Assembly (NCBI GenBank): GCA_963797475.1
Contig: CAWCPR010000003.1
Location: 558,001 to 622,000, forward strand
Length of the DNA stretch: 64,000 nt
Origin: CAWCPR01 sp963797475
GTDB lineage: Bacteria; Chloroflexota; Anaerolineae; Anaerolineales; UBA4823
Direction: 5' to 3'
The first letter of the stretch is position 1, and the number at the start of each line of letters is the position of its first letter. A model generated the notes under the pieces. That model searched no databases. It was given only the letters and a program-made list of their open reading frames with translations, and was not told the origin of the DNA. This document shows, piece by piece, positions 61,373 through 64,000 of this stretch. The translations under genes and the position numbers were made by a program.

Positions 61373-61876
61373 TCATTCGCTCACCCGCCTTAAATAGCGA
61401 GCAGCCCGGCTGAAGACAAACACCAGCGCGAAAGTCAGCAGGATCGCGATCCAAAGATTGAACCCCAGCCTGACCACGAGCGCCAGGCCAGCCAGCCCTA
61501 GGCCGGTGAGATTGACGACTAGCAAGATAACCAGGTGGCGTTTCAACAGAGCGGGCGTATCCGCTCCAAAGCCGGCGAGCTCCAGGCGCCGCCGGAATCG
61601 GCCCAGGTCCCAGGCCGAGAGGGCTGCGCCGGCAGCCAGCAGCAAAATTAGGGGCTGCAAGCCGAGCAGGAATCCGGCCCCGGCAGCCAGCGTAATCCCG
61701 GCGAACCCCGGATATTCCGCCCAATCCCAACCGCGACTGCCGGCGTAGACCCAGACCAGACCCACGACAGCCAGGATAACCCCGCCCCACCAAAAGCCAG
61801 CCAGGCTAAGGCCGGCCGCCAGGGAGCCGGCCGCCAGGAGGATGAGTCCGGATTGCAGATTTCTCACGCGGGTCAA
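61373..61876 (-). CDS. Multi-helix membrane protein linked to DUF58/MoxR operon
   Basis: 167 residues with about five helices (Leu/Ala/Gly-rich) and a basic RRRLELAGFG loop, ending in a basic RAARYLRRV tail. Its ATG overlaps the DUF58 stop by 4 bases. Family not recognised; MoxR-DUF58 operons often end with membrane proteins of unknown role. Confidence 0.65.
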   Translation of the reverse strand: MTRVRNLQSGLILLAAGSLAAGLSLAGFWWGGVILAVVGLVWVYAGSRGWDWAEYPGFAGITLAAGAGFLLGLQPLILLLAAGAALSAWDLGRFRRRLELAGFGADTPALLKRHLVILLVVNLTGLGLAGLALVVRLGFNLWIAILLTFALVFVFSRAARYLRRVSE

Positions 61877-63162
61877 TGCAGGATTCCCATCCTCAAGCGT
61901 CCGGGCGCTTGAGGCGCCAGGCTGCTGGCCAACGCCCGGTTGAGCGGTTGGTCGACGCGCCAGTCGACGATGCGCACGCCGGCGCGCTCCAGCCGGCGCA
62001 GGGAAACCAGCCTCTCAAGCCTGGCCAGGCGCAGGGCATATTCAAGCCCGGGCGCCTGCTCCAGGCCTTGCTTTTCGAATTCAAGCGGATCCGGGCTGAC
62101 CAGCAGGATCTCGTACCCGCTGGCGCGCAGGCGTACCAGGGTGGAAATATCGTCGGGGAGCAGCGGGCTGACCATTACAAGCTGCGATTTCGCCGGGAAG
62201 AAGCGGGTGGGAAGCCGGTCGAGGCTCTCAAGCACGTAATTGATGCCCGTTTGGGCGCGGGCGAGCGTCTGCAAAATTCGCTCGCGTTGGGCCGCGCCAT
62301 AACCCGGAAATACTCGTTCGATCCCGTAGCCGTACACCAGCAGCCCCACCCGGTGGCCCTCTCTCAAAAATATCTCCGCCAGGGAAGCTGTGGCATGCAC
62401 GCTGTTTTCGAAAAGATTGGCATCGCTGCGGCGGATATTGCTCTGCTGGCGGGCGTCCAGGATCAACCCCACATCCGCGATGCTCTCCTGTTCGAACTCG
62501 TTCGTGAACAAACCCTGTTCGTGGCGGGCGGATATTCTCCAATTGACGTGGCGCAGACTGTCGCTCATCTGGTATTCGCGCACGCCAAAGAAGTCCACCC
62601 CGGAACCAGGCCGGCGAGCGGAAATTGGCCCGGCAAATCCATGGGTCAGGCGCGGGCGGATGGCGACCCGGCTCAATCTTGCCATACCGGGGTATACGGT
62701 CAGGAGGGCGGCCGCGGGGAAGACTTCCCGGGAGCTGAACAGCCCGAAAGGGTCGCCGCCTACGGCCGTGAGGGCGGAAAATTTGTAGCGGCCGCGCTCG
62801 CCGCTCAAGGTGTAAGCCAGTCGCGTCTGCCCGCCAGCAGGAAGCGTAAGCAGCCTGCGCTGCACACCCTCAAGGACTTTCACCCTGGGGGTGACCCGGT
62901 CCTCGAGCAGGATCTCCTCAAGCTTCAAGCCCTTGTTCTCGACCGTTAAGACGATTTCGACCGGTTTTCCGGAGGAAATGCGCTCGAAACTCAAGCTACG
63001 GCGGACTTCCAGGCGCGGCTTTTCCGGAGCGAAAATCAGCGCAGCGCCGACGTAAACCAGCAGGATCAAAGCGACAGCCAGCGGTCCCGCGTTGCGGCCG
63101 GCCAGGCCTAAGAAGCTCAAGGCGTAGATCAGGGCGGTAAGCGCCCAAAGGTTGGCTTTCAA
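61873..63162 (-). CDS. DUF58 domain protein
   Basis: About 429 residues from a TTG at 63162 that overlaps the MoxR stop (TTGA). Two N-terminal helices (LWALTALIYALSFLG, GPLAVALILLVYVGAALIF), an Ig-like beta part, then the DUF58 core with FGVREYQMSDSLRHVNWRISARHEQ and a von Willebrand A-like fold (VGLILDAR). These proteins work with MoxR ATPases in envelope or complex assembly. An in-frame extension upstream lies inside the MoxR gene and is not protein-like. Confidence 0.87.
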   Translation of the reverse strand: MKANLWALTALIYALSFLGLAGRNAGPLAVALILLVYVGAALIFAPEKPRLEVRRSLSFERISSGKPVEIVLTVENKGLKLEEILLEDRVTPRVKVLEGVQRRLLTLPAGGQTRLAYTLSGERGRYKFSALTAVGGDPFGLFSSREVFPAAALLTVYPGMARLSRVAIRPRLTHGFAGPISARRPGSGVDFFGVREYQMSDSLRHVNWRISARHEQGLFTNEFEQESIADVGLILDARQQSNIRRSDANLFENSVHATASLAEIFLREGHRVGLLVYGYGIERVFPGYGAAQRERILQTLARAQTGINYVLESLDRLPTRFFPAKSQLVMVSPLLPDDISTLVRLRASGYEILLVSPDPLEFEKQGLEQAPGLEYALRLARLERLVSLRRLERAGVRIVDWRVDQPLNRALASSLAPQAPGRLRMGILH

Positions 63163-64000
63163 GGCTTCTCTCGAACGACCGGGACCGGGACGACGCTGAG
63201 GAGCTCGGAGATCACGTCCTCGGCCGCCCGCCGAACGGTCCACAATTCCGGCTCCAGGATCAGGCGATGGCTGAGGGCGACCTGGGCGAACGATTTCACA
63301 TCATCCGGCAGCACGAAGGCGCGCTGCTGCATGGCTGCCCAGGCGCGCGAGAGCTTCAACAGGGCCAGGGCACCGCGCGGGCTGGCTCCGACCGCCACCA
63401 GGTTATGGCGGCGGGTGCGGGTGGTCAGCTCGACGATATACCGTTCGATATCCGGGTTAACGTACACCTCCTCGACAGCCTGGCGCATCGCCAACAGCCC
63501 GTCTTCGTCGGTGACAGGCCGCAAATCAAAGGCGTCCATTTTCCGCTCTCGCCGGCGGTGCAAGATCTCCTGTTCATCCTGGGGCGAAGGGTATCCCAGG
63601 GGGAGCTTCATGATGAAACGGTCGAGCTGCGCCTCCGGCAGAGGGAAAGTGCCTTCATATTCAATCGGGTTTTGGGTGGCGATGACGATGAAAGGCTCCG
63701 GCAGGGGGATCGTCTCACCCTCCAGGGTTACCTGGTATTCCTGCATGGCCTCCAGGAGGGCAGACTGCGTCTTCGGCGATGCCCGGTTGATTTCATCTGC
63801 CAGGATGATATTGGCGAAAATCGGGCCCTTGCGCAGCGCAAACTGGTTGTCGGCGCGGTCGAAAATATACCCTCCGGTGATATCGCCCGGGAGCAAGTCG
63901 GGGGTGAACTGGATACGTTTGAAAGACATTCCCAGGGCAGTCGCAAAGCTGTTGGCGATCAGGGTTTTCGCCAATCCGGGGTAATCTTCGATCAGCACGT
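63159..64000 (-). CDS. MoxR-family AAA+ ATPase (cut by the window end)
   Basis: The visible 280 codons begin inside Walker A (LIEDYPGLAKT), so the N-terminus lies past 64000. Other motifs: FTPDLLPGDITG, Walker B ILADEINRASPKTQSALLEAMQE, sensor IATQNPIEYEG, and PLPEAQLDRF. MoxR ATPases act as chaperones in maturing metal or membrane complexes. It overlaps the DUF58 gene. Confidence 0.92.
   Translation of the reverse strand, partial: VLIEDYPGLAKTLIANSFATALGMSFKRIQFTPDLLPGDITGGYIFDRADNQFALRKGPIFANIILADEINRASPKTQSALLEAMQEYQVTLEGETIPLPEPFIVIATQNPIEYEGTFPLPEAQLDRFIMKLPLGYPSPQDEQEILHRRRERKMDAFDLRPVTDEDGLLAMRQAVEEVYVNPDIERYIVELTTRTRRHNLVAVGASPRGALALLKLSRAWAAMQQRAFVLPDDVKSFAQVALSHRLILEPELWTVRRAAEDVISELLSVVPVPVVREKP

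Noticed and set aside
61876..62949. 357-codon plus-strand frame over the DUF58 gene
   Set aside because: Antisense shadow; composition is Gln/Ala/Gly-rich with no domain, while the minus strand carries DUF58 motifs.

Overview
The window looks like a chromosomal segment of a monoderm-type anaerobic or facultative bacterium of the Chloroflexota, probably class Anaerolineae. This is inferred from gene content and not proven: paired WD40-repeat lipoproteins, a riboflavin ABC transporter of the RibXYZ type behind an FMN riboswitch, a two-subunit class I fumarase, a bc complex with a multiheme subunit, and many lipoprotein cytochromes. Two genes carry single-base frameshifts, so a draft or metagenome-derived assembly is possible.

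Layout. 0.1-7.4 kb (+): pyrroline-5-carboxylate-type aldehyde dehydrogenase, a two-subunit CoA-transferase, an L-lactate permease family carrier, an FMN-binding split-barrel protein, two small membrane proteins and galactokinase. 7.4-12.4 kb (-): two WD40 lipoproteins and MutS2. 12.6-15.6 kb (+): an MFS transporter and fumarase alpha (frameshifted) and beta. 15.6-24.6 kb (-): a nearly complete system I cytochrome c maturation operon, ccmE-F-H-G, a zinc-ribbon protein, a diheme lipoprotein, then ccmA-B-C-D. 24.7-26.9 kb (-): a NarL/LuxR-type two-component pair.

27.5-41.5 kb (+) is the most striking region: an electron-transfer cluster with 51 canonical CXXCH motifs plus one CX3CH and one CX4CH. 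It holds an octaheme lipoprotein on a collagen-like stalk, two nine-heme cytochromes alternating with b561-type membrane subunits, a NapC-like protein, a Rieske/cytochrome b6/subunit IV complex whose subunit IV is fused to a seven-heme tail, and a ten-heme lipoprotein. The neighbouring ccm operon would supply heme ligation. Together they suggest a quinol-linked route that moves electrons to the outside of the membrane; the terminal acceptor cannot be read from sequence.

41.6-47.2 kb (-): a zinc-ribbon exported protein and an ABC importer (permease, frameshifted binding protein, ATPase) under an FMN riboswitch, so almost certainly a riboflavin importer, then rpe and rpiA. 47.3 kb: tRNA-Val(CAC), whose 3' end is partly duplicated 0.6 kb downstream, an attachment-site-like scar. 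47.4-54.5 kb is an accessory, AT-rich island: an orphan Phd-type antitoxin, a ribbon-helix-helix-like protein, a HEPN-like protein, and an EcoRI-type adenine methyltransferase coupled to a DUF262-HNH nuclease. A 2,956-bp IS21-family element has split the nuclease gene; removing it with one 5-bp target duplication restores the reading frame exactly.

55-59.4 kb (+): a GntR regulator with candidate operators, dihydroxyacetone kinase-like DhaL and DhaK, a class II aldolase and a HAD phosphatase, forming a sugar or triose catabolic operon. 59.5-64 kb (-): CsbD, ChaB, a low-affinity iron permease-like protein, an Sfp-type phosphopantetheinyl transferase, and a membrane protein-DUF58-MoxR operon that runs off the window end.
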